64,000 bases of DNA from Candidatus Rhodoferax randersensis (GTDB taxonomy: Bacteria; Pseudomonadota; Gammaproteobacteria; Burkholderiales; Burkholderiaceae_C), in the NCBI GenBank assembly GCA_016718155.1, contig JADKEH010000012.1, positions 1 to 64,000 on the forward strand, written 5' to 3'. Under the pieces are notes generated by a model. It did not search any database, was not told the origin of the DNA, and saw only the letters and a list, made by a program, of their open reading frames with translations. Both the position numbers and the translations under genes were made by a program. Below, piece after piece: positions 39,174-48,670 of the stretch. Position 1 is the first letter of the stretch. Each line of letters opens with the position of its first letter.

Positions 39174-40262
39174 CTAGCTACGACGGCGACGAAATGCGGC
39201 TAGCCCGGTAAGGCCCAATCCTAGCAAAGCCAGCGAGCCTGGCTCAGGAACAGCCGTGGCATCGATCCATGCGCGGTAGGGGTCAAGCAAGATGCCGCCC
39301 ATGCCATCACCGAAACCACCACGCGGACTGTATCCACCCGCGAAGCCAAACGTGTTGTTGGCCACCAATTGGTACTCACCATCGACCATTACGAACGACG
39401 GACCGCCGGAGTCGCCGCCCCCGATGTTGGATTCGACGGTGTTGCCGAGCGTGGTGCCGCAGACGCCGAAGAAGTCGCAAAACGAGTCAATAACCGTTCC
39501 GTCACGGCCTATGCCATCAAAGTCGGCATACCAGACTTCTCGCGCGCTGCCAGGCGCAAAGTTTGCTTCGTCATCCGCGTCGGTCAGGTCATACACGTTC
39601 CTACCCATGCGCTTGGTACGGAAGGCTGCGGAACCAGCAACATAGCCGTCCCAACCATCGCCGGTGGTTCCGTAACCAACCATGGTGAATACTGTTCCCT
39701 CACCTACGGCGGCACCATACAGCTTGTAGGTCTTTGCATCCGTCGGCGCCGCGGTGCCAAGGCGGATGATTGCCACGTCATCGTTCACGCAGAAGCCCGA
39801 CACACCCACCGGGCAATTGCCAAAACCTGCGTAGCCGGGGTTGATGTCAACCTTGGTAGCCGTGATGATCGCCCGCCCAGGCGAACCGACCAAAGTGCTG
39901 GCATTAAACACAACCCGGACATCGTTGCCGGGTTGATTGATGTCGATCACGTGGCCACCGCCATCTGAATCCACGCAATGGCCAGCGGACACCACGTGCC
40001 ATGGATCAATCAATGCGCCCGAACAAATGAAGGAATCACCATTTGAATAGCGAATATTGATACTCACGACGCCCGAGAACGGCGACGCCGCCGTGTTGGC
40101 ATCGACCCGCGCCGCAGGCGTATCGGGCGCTGAGCCCGAGGTAACCAAGGCGTCAATACTGCGGCCATTCGTTATCGAAGCTTGCGCACTCGACATTGCG
40201 CCCACCACCAAGCCCACCAGCATCGAGGCTGCGGCCACCTTCTTCAACGATTTCTTAAGCAT
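39174..40262 (-). CDS. Secreted trypsin-like serine protease with PEP-CTERM sorting signal
   Basis: The 362-residue precursor has a signal peptide (MLKKSLKKVAAASMLVGLVV, cleavage near AQASI) and an S1 peptidase domain. The catalytic triad is visible: His in VVSAGHCVDSD, Asp in VNDDVAIIRLG and Ser in GGGDSGGPSFV. The C-terminus VPEPGSLALLGLGLTGLAAF followed by RRRRS is a typical PEP-CTERM signal, processed by an exosortase that must be encoded elsewhere. ATG at 40262 has GGAGAA upstream. The 287 nt between it and the tRNA show nothing recognisable. Confidence 0.92.
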   Translation of the reverse strand: MLKKSLKKVAAASMLVGLVVGAMSSAQASITNGRSIDALVTSGSAPDTPAARVDANTAASPFSGVVSINIRYSNGDSFICSGALIDPWHVVSAGHCVDSDGGGHVIDINQPGNDVRVVFNASTLVGSPGRAIITATKVDINPGYAGFGNCPVGVSGFCVNDDVAIIRLGTAAPTDAKTYKLYGAAVGEGTVFTMVGYGTTGDGWDGYVAGSAAFRTKRMGRNVYDLTDADDEANFAPGSAREVWYADFDGIGRDGTVIDSFCDFFGVCGTTLGNTVESNIGGGDSGGPSFVMVDGEYQLVANNTFGFAGGYSPRGGFGDGMGGILLDPYRAWIDATAVPEPGSLALLGLGLTGLAAFRRRRS

Positions 40263-40549
40263 CAAGGAATTCTCCAAACTAGGGTTTATCTGTAGTACCA
40301 ACAAGTACGTACCCAAGTGCAGCAAATTCCGGGCCATGTCTGGGAGTGTGATGATTTACAAGGGAATTGCCGCAACACTTGGGCAAACACCCGGCCGGAC
40401 TGTCAACCACATCGACATCGGGTTACTACGAATACCGTAGCATGTCATGAGCGTCATTCAAAACGCGGAGCGCGCGCTGGAGAATCCAGTGGCAAAAAGA
40501 CAAGAGCCATGCAACCAAATTGATAGCATGGCTCCCAGATTTACGGAAT

Positions 40550-40626
40550 TGGTAGGGCGTGTTGGACTTGAACCAACGACCAAAGGATTATGAGTCCTCT
40601 GCTCTAACCAACTGAGCTAACGCCCC
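40550..40626 (-). tRNA. tRNA with CAT anticodon, probably tRNA-Ile2 (or elongator Met)
   Basis: On the minus strand, acceptor GGGGCGT pairs with ACGCCCT (one G-T). D arm is TAGCTCAGTTGGTTAGAGCA, anticodon loop CTCATAA with anticodon CAT, and T loop TTCAAGT. CCA is encoded. The anticodon arm and variable region (GACTCATAATC, TTTGGTCG) resemble E. coli tRNA-Ile2, whose C34 becomes lysidine, more than elongator Met. Confidence 0.85.
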
Positions 40627-40650
40627 AACCGAAGGGACGATTGTAAGGGG

Positions 40651-41655
40651 CTACTTGTGGTGGCTCAGCGCGTTGCTGACGAGGCGCGAGGTGATGTCCA
40701 CGATCTGGATCATGCGGTCGTAGGCCATGCGGGTCGGGCCGATCACGCCCAGGGTGCCCACCACTTGGCCATCGACCTCGTAGGGCGCACTGACGATGGA
40801 CAGGTCCTCGAAGGGCACCACCTGGCTCTCGCCGCCGATGAAGATGCGCACACCGTCGGCCTGGCCGGCAATGTCCAGCAAACGCATCAGTTGCGCCTTT
40901 TGTTCGAACAACTCAAAGGCGCGGCGCAAGTGCCCCATGTCGCTGGAAAAATCGGACACCGACAAGAGGTTGCGTTCGCCCGAGATGACCACCTCGTCGC
41001 GCGTGTCCGACATGGCCTCCGAACTAACGGCGACTGCCGCCTGCATCAGCGTCGCGATTTCGACGCGCAGGGTCTCCACTTCGTTTTGCAGGCGCTCCTG
41101 CACCTGCTCAATGGCCAAGCCCACGTAGTTGGTGTTGAGGTAGTTAGCGGCCTCCACCAACTGCGACTGCGAATAATCCAGCTCGGTGAAGATCACGCGG
41201 TTTTGCACGTCGCCCTCAGGCGAAACAATGATCACCAATATGCGCCGCTCTGACAGGCGCAGGAACTCGATATGCCGGAACACCGAGCTGCGACGCGGCG
41301 CCATCACCACCCCCACAAACTGCGACAGGCTTGACAACAAGTTGGCGGCGTTGGAGATCACTTTCTGCGGCTGATCGAAGGCCAGGGTCTGTGGCGCGAT
41401 CTGCCCGTGCTGCACCGTCAGCATGGTGTCTACAAAGAGCCGATAGCCACGCGCGGTTGGGATACGTCCGGCCGAGGTGTGGGGGCTGACGATCAGACCC
41501 AGCTCTTCCAGGTCGGACATCACGTTGCGTATCGTGGCAGGGGAGAGTTCAAGCCCCGAGGCGCGCGACAAGGTGCGCGATCCGACCGGTTGCCCATCGG
41601 CGATGTAGCGCTCCACCAGCGCTTTCAACAACAACTTCGATCGGTCGTCCAGCAT
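40651..41655 (-). CDS. hrcA: Heat-inducible transcription repressor HrcA
   Basis: Represses groESL/dnaK-type operons at CIRCE sites until heat stress titrates its helper GroEL. The 334-residue protein has the N-terminal winged helix (MLDDRSKLLLKALVERYIAD, SRTLSRASGLELSPATIRNV) and the HrcA core (MAPRRSSVFRHIEFLRLSE). It is divergent from nadK with 28 nt between start codons, the usual betaproteobacterial arrangement. Confidence 0.95.
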   Translation of the reverse strand: MLDDRSKLLLKALVERYIADGQPVGSRTLSRASGLELSPATIRNVMSDLEELGLIVSPHTSAGRIPTARGYRLFVDTMLTVQHGQIAPQTLAFDQPQKVISNAANLLSSLSQFVGVVMAPRRSSVFRHIEFLRLSERRILVIIVSPEGDVQNRVIFTELDYSQSQLVEAANYLNTNYVGLAIEQVQERLQNEVETLRVEIATLMQAAVAVSSEAMSDTRDEVVISGERNLLSVSDFSSDMGHLRRAFELFEQKAQLMRLLDIAGQADGVRIFIGGESQVVPFEDLSIVSAPYEVDGQVVGTLGVIGPTRMAYDRMIQIVDITSRLVSNALSHHK

Positions 41656-41683
41656 GGCTGCATTTTAGTGATGTAATTTGCCG

Positions 41684-42210
41684 ATGAAGTCCAATTTCGC
41701 TCAGGTCGCCCTGTTCGGCAAGTACCAGACGCTGGCGCCGGGGGCTGCGGGCACCACCTCGCGCAATGCCCTGCTGGACATCGCCCAGTTCCTTCACACA
41801 TTGGGTTGTGAGGTGGTGATCGAAGCCGAGACCGCCGGCAACATGAGCATTACGGGCTACGCGGTGATGGATGTGCCCGGGATTGGCAACCACTGCGATC
41901 TGGGCTTGGTGGTGGGTGGCGACGGCACGATGCTGGGCATTGGCCGTCAATTGGCGCCCTACAACGTGCCTCTGATTGGCATCAACCAGGGGCGCCTGGG
42001 CTTCATCACCGACATCCGTTTCAACAGTTTTGCGGCTGCCCTGGCCCCGATGCTGCGCGGCGAGTACGAGGAAGACCCGCCTCGCTACTGCATGGCGATC
42101 GCATCGTGGTGACGCGTTCACAGCACCACGTGCGCTTCCTGCATCCCAAGGGCTGGACGTATTTCGACACCCTGCGCCAGAAGCTGCATTGGAATGAAGG
42201 AGTGGCCTGA
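41684..42210 (+). pseudogene. nadK: NAD kinase with a large internal out-of-frame deletion
   Basis: NAD kinase makes NADP. The first 135 residues are normal and include GGDGTMLGIGRQLAP and GINQGRLGFITDI. After GEYEED the sequence jumps at about 42078-42084 to the family C-terminus in another frame (SLLHGDRIVVTRSQHHVRFL to LHWNEGVA, ending 42210). About 120 residues are missing, including the substrate-binding NE/ND region and the GSTAY segment. In the original frame translation stops at 42112. Such a protein cannot be an active kinase. As nadK is normally essential and single-copy, an assembly deletion or a second gene elsewhere is likely. ATG at 41684 is preferred over TTG at 41678. Confidence 0.88.
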
Positions 42211-42212
42211 CC

Positions 42213-43863
42213 GTGAGTCTCAAGCGCATCGTCCTACGTGATTTTGTGATTGTTCAGGAGCTGGATCTGGACCTGTCCGGTGGTTTCACGGTGCTGACGG
42301 GTGAAACCGGTGCCGGCAAGTCGATCCTGATTGATGCCTTGCAACTCGCCACGGGTGGTCGCGCCGACGTCGGCGTGATTCGCGAAGGCACAGCCCGGGC
42401 TGACATCAGGCGTCGAGTTCGACATGTCGCCCGCAGTGGTGGGCTGGCTCGCCACCGCCGGCTTTGATCGCGGCGACGAACTGCTGCTGCGCCGCACGGT
42501 GGACACGCAGGGCAAGAGCCGGGCGTGGATCAACGGCAGCCCCGCCACTGCAGCCCAACTGCGCGAACTGGGCGAGCAACTGCTGGACATCCATGGCCAG
42601 CACGCCTGGCAAAGCCTGACCCGACCCGAGGCGGTGCGCGGCTTGCTTGACGGCTACGCGCAGATCAACACCGCCACGCTGAGCACGCTGTGGCAGCAGT
42701 GGCGCGAGGCCCAGACGGCACTAAGCCAGGCGCATGCCGCGCAGGAGTCCTTGCAGCGCGAACGCGAGCGTCTGACCTGGCAGATCGGCGAGCTTGACAA
42801 GCTGGCGCCGCAGGTGGCAGAGTGGACCGAGCTCAACACCGAGCATGGCCGCCTGTCCAACGGGCAAGCGCTGCTGGACGCGGCGCAAGACGCGCTGAAC
42901 AGCCTCGACAGGGAGGACGGCGGCACCCTCAGCGCGCTGAACTCGGCCGGCCAGGCGCTGCAATCGCAGGCCCACCTTGAACCCGAGTTCGTGTCCTTGT
43001 CGGAGCTGCTGGCGTCCAGTCTGGCGCAGGTGGAAGACACCGCCCACAGTCTGCGCACCTATCTGCGCAGGACCGAACCCGATCCGCAACGCTTGGCCGA
43101 ACTCGACGCCCGCATGTCGCAATGGCTGTCACTGGCGCGGCGCTACAAGCGCGCGCCCGAAGAACTACCTGCCTTGCTCGCGAATTGGCGCAGCGAATTG
43201 GCCCAATTGGACGCCGCGGCCGATCTTGCCGGACTGGGCCAGGCCGAACAAACCGCCCAAGCCGCGTACCACCGGCAAGCGCGCGCCATCTCCAGGGCCC
43301 GGCACAAAGCCGCTCCCGCACTGGCCAAGACCGTGACGCAGGCGATGCAGGGTCTTGGCATGCAGGGCGGGCAGTTTGAAGTGTCACTGCAGGAGGCAGC
43401 GCAAGCCTGCCAACACGGCCTCGAAGACGTCAGTTTTCTGGTGGCAGGCCACGTCGGCAGTTCTGCCCGACCCATCGGCAAGGTTGCCTCCGGCGGGGAG
43501 CTGTCACGCATTGCGCTGGCCATCGCCGTCACCACCAGCCAGCTCGGCCAGGCACAGACGCTGATCTTCGATGAAGTGGACGCTGGCGTTGGCGGTGCGG
43601 TGGCCGAGACCGTGGGGCGCCTCATGAAGCAACTGGGTGTGGACCGGCAGGTGCTGGCCGTCACCCACCTGCCGCAAGTGGCGGCCTGCGCCGACCACCA
43701 CCTGGTAGTCGCCAAGCAGCTGCGCGGTGCCTCAACCGTCAGCTCCATCCATGCGGTCTGTGGCGAACAGCGTGTAGCCGAGATCGCCCGCATGCTGGGC
43801 GGAGAACACCTGTCGGGCACCACACTTGCCCACGCCAAGGAAATGCTTCGCACGCAAGGCTGA
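42213..43863 (+). pseudogene. recN: DNA repair protein RecN, single-base frameshift near the N-terminus
   Basis: SMC-like ATPase for double-strand-break repair. The N-terminus (LKRIVLRDFVIVQELDLDLS, Walker A TGETGAGKSILIDAL) is in one frame up to about 42408, the rest in another (VEFDMSPAVVGW to LAHAKEMLRTQG). An extra G in ATCAGGCGTC accounts for it; ATCAGCGTCGAG would read ISVE, as expected. Otherwise the protein is complete at about 549 residues, with coiled-coil arms, signature GGELSRIALAIA and Walker B LIFDEVDAGVGG. It starts at GTG 2 nt after the nadK remnant. Confidence 0.9.
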
Positions 43864-43867
43864 TGTC

Positions 43868-44776
43868 ATGAGCAGTAAACACAACGAACTCCAGATTGTG
43901 CTGATCACGGGCATGTCCGGCTCCGGCAAATCGGTCGCCCTCAATGCACTGGAAGATGCCGGCTACTACTGCGTGGACAACCTGCCGCCCGAGTTGTTGT
44001 TGCCGTTCGTCGCGCTGGAGCGCAAGCACAAGGCAACGCGACTGGCCATTGCCATGGATGTTCGCAGCGCGACCTCGCTGCCACTGGTGCCACAGCATCT
44101 GGCGTCGCTGCGCAAGCAGGGTGTTGCCGTCAAGTCCCTGTTCCTTGACGCCACCACCGGCACGCTGGTGCGCCGCTACTCGGAAACCCGCCGCAAACAC
44201 CCGCTGTCACAGTCAGGTGCCGACAGCCAGGCCATATCCCCACGACGCGCCCTGGTCGACGCCATTGAGCTCGAACGCGAATTGCTGGGCGACTTGCGCG
44301 AACAGGCGCACGTGATCGACACCAGCATCATCCGTGCATCGCAGTTGCAGGGCTACGTCAAGTCCCTGATATCCGCGCCGACTGGCCAGTTGACACTGGT
44401 GTTTGAGTCGTTTGCCTTCAAGCGGGGCATCCCGGGCGACGCCGACTTTGTGTTTGATGTTCGCATGTTGCCCAACCCCCACTATGACCCGGACTTGCGC
44501 GCCTTCACCGGGCGCGATGCGCCGGTTGCCGAATTCCTGTCAGAGCAGGCCGAAGTGTCACAGATGCAGGGCCACATTGAGGAATTTTTGGGCCACTGGC
44601 TTGACAAGCTGGCTCGGGACCATCGCAGTTATGTGACGGTGGCAATTGGCTGCACCGGTGGTCAACACCGCTCGGTCTACCTGGTGGAGCAACTTGCCCG
44701 CCTGTTTGGCGACCGGTGGATCACCCTCAAACGCCACCGCGAACTGGACGCCGCCGCGTCAGCCACCTTGCAGTAG
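43868..44776 (+). CDS. rapZ: RNase adapter protein RapZ
   Basis: The 302-residue protein has Walker A LITGMSGSGKSVALNALEDA and a C-terminal domain with VAIGCTGGQHRSVYLVEQLA. In enterobacteria RapZ binds the sRNA GlmZ and directs RNase E to it, controlling GlcN6P synthesis; whether this holds in betaproteobacteria is not known. ATG at 43868 lies 4 nt after the recN stop, so both are probably one transcript. Its 3' end overlaps mutY tail-to-tail by 18 nt. Confidence 0.94.
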   Translation: MSSKHNELQIVLITGMSGSGKSVALNALEDAGYYCVDNLPPELLLPFVALERKHKATRLAIAMDVRSATSLPLVPQHLASLRKQGVAVKSLFLDATTGTLVRRYSETRRKHPLSQSGADSQAISPRRALVDAIELERELLGDLREQAHVIDTSIIRASQLQGYVKSLISAPTGQLTLVFESFAFKRGIPGDADFVFDVRMLPNPHYDPDLRAFTGRDAPVAEFLSEQAEVSQMQGHIEEFLGHWLDKLARDHRSYVTVAIGCTGGQHRSVYLVEQLARLFGDRWITLKRHRELDAAASATLQ

Positions 44777-45799
44777 TTTGCGGATCGGCGCGGGCAAGCC
44801 AAGGCTTGGCCACCGTTGCGCAGTGAACCAGTGCCCGTCCGCCGTAGGCTGCAGGCCGCTATCGGGTACCGACAGCGCGACCGGATGCAGATGCAGGTCT
44901 TTGTGGGTCAAGACATGGCGCACCACTGGGCCATCCACCAGTGCGTGGTGCCAAGGCTCGGGCAGCGTCGCCTGAAGTGAAGCCCGGTCCTCAAACAGGG
45001 GCACGCAGTACAGGCCAGCCCAGACACCGGGAGTAGGCCGTTGGCTTAACCACACGTCGCGACCTGCGGTGGACAGGTACAGCAGCCAGATCGTCTGCGC
45101 GCCGCGTTTGAGCTTGCGCGTCTTCACCGGAAAACGCTCCGGCGCACCCTCGCGTTTGGCCACGCATGTAGCCGCCAACGGGCAGGCGGCGCAATCGGGT
45201 TGGCGCAGGGTGCATACCGTAGCGCCCAGATCCATCAGTCCCTGCGTGTAGCGCGGCATGCTGTGGCCGAGTTGTCGGGTCGGCAACAACGTCGTGGCGT
45301 GGGCCCAAAGCGCTTGCTCATTGGCGCGCACGGCCAGGTCCGCATCAAAACCCAGAAACCGGCACAACACGCGCTTGACGTTGCCATCGAGTATGGCCAC
45401 GCGCTCTCCAAAACACAGGGACGCAATCGCCGCCGCCGTGGAGGGACCAATGCCCGGCAGGGTCTGCAAAACCTCGGCGCTGCGCGGAAATTCTCCACCA
45501 TGGTCACGGCAGACTTGGACCGCACAGCGGTGCAAATTGCGCGCTCGACTGTAGTAGCCCAGGCCGCTCCACAGGCCCAGCACATCGTCCAGACTCGCCG
45601 CCGCCAATGTGGCGAGATCGGGAAAGCGTTCGAGGAAACGCGCAAAGTAGTCGCGCACCGTGACGACTTGAGTTTGCTGCAGCATGATCTCGGACAACCA
45701 GACCCGATAGGGGTCACGGACTCCTTGCCACGGCAAATCATGACGGCCATACACGCGTTGCCAGGTCACAACCTGGTCGGCCAGTGTCCGGGCTGCCAC
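44759..45799 (-). CDS. mutY: A/G-specific adenine glycosylase MutY
   Basis: Removes adenine mispaired with 8-oxoguanine. The 346-residue protein has the catalytic Glu in LSEIMLQQTQV, helix-hairpin-helix LPGIGPSTAAAIASL and the Fe-S ligands in CTLRQPDCAACPLAATC (C-x6-C-x2-C-x5-C). A C-terminal NUDIX-like domain recognises 8-oxoG. With mutM 2 kb away this gives two parts of the GO repair system. The dynamin-like gene ends 6 nt upstream of the mutY start. Confidence 0.95.
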   Translation of the reverse strand: MAARTLADQVVTWQRVYGRHDLPWQGVRDPYRVWLSEIMLQQTQVVTVRDYFARFLERFPDLATLAAASLDDVLGLWSGLGYYSRARNLHRCAVQVCRDHGGEFPRSAEVLQTLPGIGPSTAAAIASLCFGERVAILDGNVKRVLCRFLGFDADLAVRANEQALWAHATTLLPTRQLGHSMPRYTQGLMDLGATVCTLRQPDCAACPLAATCVAKREGAPERFPVKTRKLKRGAQTIWLLYLSTAGRDVWLSQRPTPGVWAGLYCVPLFEDRASLQATLPEPWHHALVDGPVVRHVLTHKDLHLHPVALSVPDSGLQPTADGHWFTAQRWPSLGLPAPIRKLLQGG

Positions 45800-45805
45800 G
45801 CCCGC

Positions 45806-47767
45806 TCAGGCCATCAGAGGAACCGGTGACGTCTCGATCCGGGGTGACGCCTGCGCATGAATCAGCACCTGCGTCAATTCGGACAATTTGGTGTCGAGCA
45901 GAGTCAAGGAGTGCTCCTGTGCCCGGATCTCACCAATGCGATCACTCAGACCGCCCGCAGCCTGTTGAATCCGGTCGATCGCTTCAAGACGTCGACCAAA
46001 ATTCCTGCGCCGCTCGCGCAACTGGGCATCGAGCTGAGACGCCGCTGCCTTGCTCCACAATTCAATGTCACCGACTGCGGATTCATGGATTGCCCGCAAG
46101 CGGGTCGACAGCGCGCGCACCAGACGATCGGCAAACTCCGGCTGCGCCAGACGGAAAGCATTGCCAATTCCCAGGTACTGCAAATGACTGCGCTCCAGCA
46201 GCGACAAGTCGCGCAGGTAGCTCTCCATTTGCGGCTCTGGCGAGACCTGCAGGGAGAATCCGTACTCAGCATTGAGTTGGCGGAAGGTGGCGTCCAGCAT
46301 GGTTTGAATTTCGGCCGCCATAACCTGAACCTTGGCGAAGCTGCCGCGCAAGCGGTCAAAGGTTTCGCCGTAAGCTTTCTTGACACCCAGTTTGAGCCCT
46401 TTTTGTTGCAGGGTGGCCACCAACTGGGTCATTTCCCGTTTGAGAGAAGTCGAGCCCAGCAAGCTGAAGACTTCACGCAACAGCTTAAGGTGCACCGAGC
46501 GCACGGCATGAATCCGGGCGCCACCCAGATCGAACTCCGCTTGCTCCTGCGAAATGCGCGAGCGCATGTTCTTGATTACCGTCGTGTTCTTGCCCTTGAG
46601 CCCATGCAACTCCATCGCCTGATCGGCCAGATCGCGCCGACGAATGTTGATGACCCGAGCTGTTTCAGCGCGCAAATCGAATATTCCCGTGGCAACGGCT
46701 GCGGCCAGCATTTTCTGGCGTTGGCCAAGAATGCTGTCAGCCAAGGCCTGCTCCAGATCAAGCAGGCAACTGCGCTCCAGCAGTTCGGGGTCATCGGTAA
46801 CCTTGGCCACCAGGCCCTTGTGAGCCGAGACTGGAATCACCTGATCAACCGGCACACCCAGGATTTCCGCCGTCGACTCGCATTGACGATCAATCTGGTC
46901 CTGAATCTGCTGGGGCGAACTCAGCGCGTCCCAAAGCGTGTCGATTTTGTTGAGGACCACCAGGCGCGTGGCGGTGTCACCGGTATCGGCCATCAGATGT
47001 TCGCGCCAGATCGACAGATCGGATTTGGTCACACCCGTGTCCGCACCCAAGATAAACACCACCGCATGAGACTGCGGAATCAGGCTGACTGTCAATTCGG
47101 GCTCGGCGCCGATCGCATTGAGTCCTGGGGTGTCCAGGATGATCAGGCCCTGCTTAAGCAGCGGGTGCGCGATGTTGATCAAGGCGTGCCGCCACTTGGG
47201 CACCTCCACCATGCCTTGCGCGTCCAGCATTGGGTTGTCGTCGGGCTGCTGGGTCTGCCAGAAGCCCAGCGCACGCGCTTCATCCTGTGTGACGCGGCGA
47301 GTCTCGGCCACTTTCTCCAGCGCAGCGGCCAACTGCTGAGGGTTGTGCACGTCAAGGTCGATGCGAGCCCATTTCTCGGGGACCATGCGCCATTCCATCA
47401 GTGCCTGGGGCTGCAAGCGAGTCTCGATTGGCAACAAGCGCAAACAGGGCGGCACGTCGGCGTCGTAGCTCATTTCAGTCGGACACATGGTGGTGCGTCC
47501 GGCGCTGGCGGGCATGATGCGCCGACCATAGCCCGCAAAGAAGACGGCGTTGATCAACTCGGATTTGCCGCGCGAGAACTCAGCGACAAACGCAACCATC
47601 ACCTTGTCGGACCGAACATGGGTTTCCAGGCGCCGCAGCCGCTCTTCCACCGCCGAATCCAGCAGTTCGTGATCTTTCATCCACTCCGCGAGCAGCTTCA
47701 ACCGCAGCGCGAACTCACGCCGCCACGTGCCATGTTGGTCAAACTGTTCGTTGAATGAAGTACCCAA
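45806..47767 (-). CDS. Dynamin-like GTPase
   Basis: The 653-residue protein has a dynamin-type GTPase domain: G1 FVAEFSRGKSELINAVFF, G2 region SAGRTTMCPTE, G3 ILDTPGLNAIG and G4 VLNKIDTLWD. Long helical segments follow (about 380-640). No clear membrane helix is seen. Bacterial dynamin-like proteins remodel membranes; the role of this lineage is unknown. The first Gly of the canonical G1 motif GxxxxGKS is Ala here. TTG at 47767 is proposed as start because GGAGG precedes it by 4 nt and it opens the conserved part (GTSFNEQFDQHGTWRRE). Longer frames would run into mutM. Confidence 0.83.
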   Translation of the reverse strand: MGTSFNEQFDQHGTWRREFALRLKLLAEWMKDHELLDSAVEERLRRLETHVRSDKVMVAFVAEFSRGKSELINAVFFAGYGRRIMPASAGRTTMCPTEMSYDADVPPCLRLLPIETRLQPQALMEWRMVPEKWARIDLDVHNPQQLAAALEKVAETRRVTQDEARALGFWQTQQPDDNPMLDAQGMVEVPKWRHALINIAHPLLKQGLIILDTPGLNAIGAEPELTVSLIPQSHAVVFILGADTGVTKSDLSIWREHLMADTGDTATRLVVLNKIDTLWDALSSPQQIQDQIDRQCESTAEILGVPVDQVIPVSAHKGLVAKVTDDPELLERSCLLDLEQALADSILGQRQKMLAAAVATGIFDLRAETARVINIRRRDLADQAMELHGLKGKNTTVIKNMRSRISQEQAEFDLGGARIHAVRSVHLKLLREVFSLLGSTSLKREMTQLVATLQQKGLKLGVKKAYGETFDRLRGSFAKVQVMAAEIQTMLDATFRQLNAEYGFSLQVSPEPQMESYLRDLSLLERSHLQYLGIGNAFRLAQPEFADRLVRALSTRLRAIHESAVGDIELWSKAAASQLDAQLRERRRNFGRRLEAIDRIQQAAGGLSDRIGEIRAQEHSLTLLDTKLSELTQVLIHAQASPRIETSPVPLMA

Positions 47768-47816
47768 AATGCCTCCGAGCAATCTTTCAATATAGCACCG
47801 AGCGGCTCCAAACCCC

Positions 47817-48632
47817 TCAGCATTTCTGGCAGCGAGGACAGAAAAACGTCGACCGCTGCCCCTGACGCAGGCACTTGATGCTCGCATGGCAGACTCTGCA
47901 CTCGAGTCCCTCGCGACCGTAAACCATCGCTTCGAGCTGAAAATGGCCGTCTTCTCCAGCCGCGTTGCTGAAGTCCTTCAGCGTGCTGCCGCCTCGTTCA
48001 ATCGCCCGGCTCAGCACTTCTCGAATCGCACCATGGAGCCGGGCGGCGCGCGCCAGACTCAAACGCCTGGCGCTAATGGTAGGTCTGATGCCCGCCATGA
48101 AGAGGGCCTCGGAGGCGTAAATGTTGCCCACGCCAACGACAATGTCGCCTGCCAGCAACACCTGCTTGATGGCGACTTGCCGCTTCTTCAGTTGCTGGTG
48201 AAACGCGCGGGCGTCAAACGCAGCCGATAGCGGCTCGACGCCCAGACGACCCAACAACTTGGCTGCCAGCGCGGAATCCAGGCTTGGCGTGAAGACCACC
48301 GCGCCGAATCGACGTGGATCGCGCAGACGCAGCACCCCACGGCTGGTGCTCAACTCAAAGTGATCATGCACGCCGGCCGCGGGCAAGTTGGTCGCAAACA
48401 CCAACCGTCCCGACATCCCCAGATGAATCAGCAGCACACCCTGATCAAGCTCCAGCAACAGGTATTTGCCGCGTCTGCGGACTGCCTTCACGGTGCGCCC
48501 CACCAAGTCGGCGGCGTCGCAACCCAGCGGCCATCGCAGAGGCTTGCCCATGCGCACCGCCAGGATCGACGCGCCCGCGATCCGGTCGGCAAAACTCATT
48601 CGAGTGACTTCAACTTCGGGCAGTTCAGGCAT
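47817..48632 (-). CDS. mutM: Formamidopyrimidine-DNA glycosylase MutM
   Basis: Excises 8-oxoguanine and formamidopyrimidines. The 271-residue protein starts PELPEVEVTR after Met (Pro2 and Glu3 catalytic), has a Lys in the beta-turn GKYLLLELDQG, the GVGNIYASEALF helix-two-turn-helix and the C-terminal zinc finger C-x2-C...C-x2-C (CRVCHASIKC...CPRCQKC). It is divergent from the TPR gene. Confidence 0.96.
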   Translation of the reverse strand: MPELPEVEVTRMSFADRIAGASILAVRMGKPLRWPLGCDAADLVGRTVKAVRRRGKYLLLELDQGVLLIHLGMSGRLVFATNLPAAGVHDHFELSTSRGVLRLRDPRRFGAVVFTPSLDSALAAKLLGRLGVEPLSAAFDARAFHQQLKKRQVAIKQVLLAGDIVVGVGNIYASEALFMAGIRPTISARRLSLARAARLHGAIREVLSRAIERGGSTLKDFSNAAGEDGHFQLEAMVYGREGLECRVCHASIKCLRQGQRSTFFCPRCQKC

Positions 48633-48670
48633 GGATGCAGGGATAAGTGGAGATGGATTATTATGATTCG

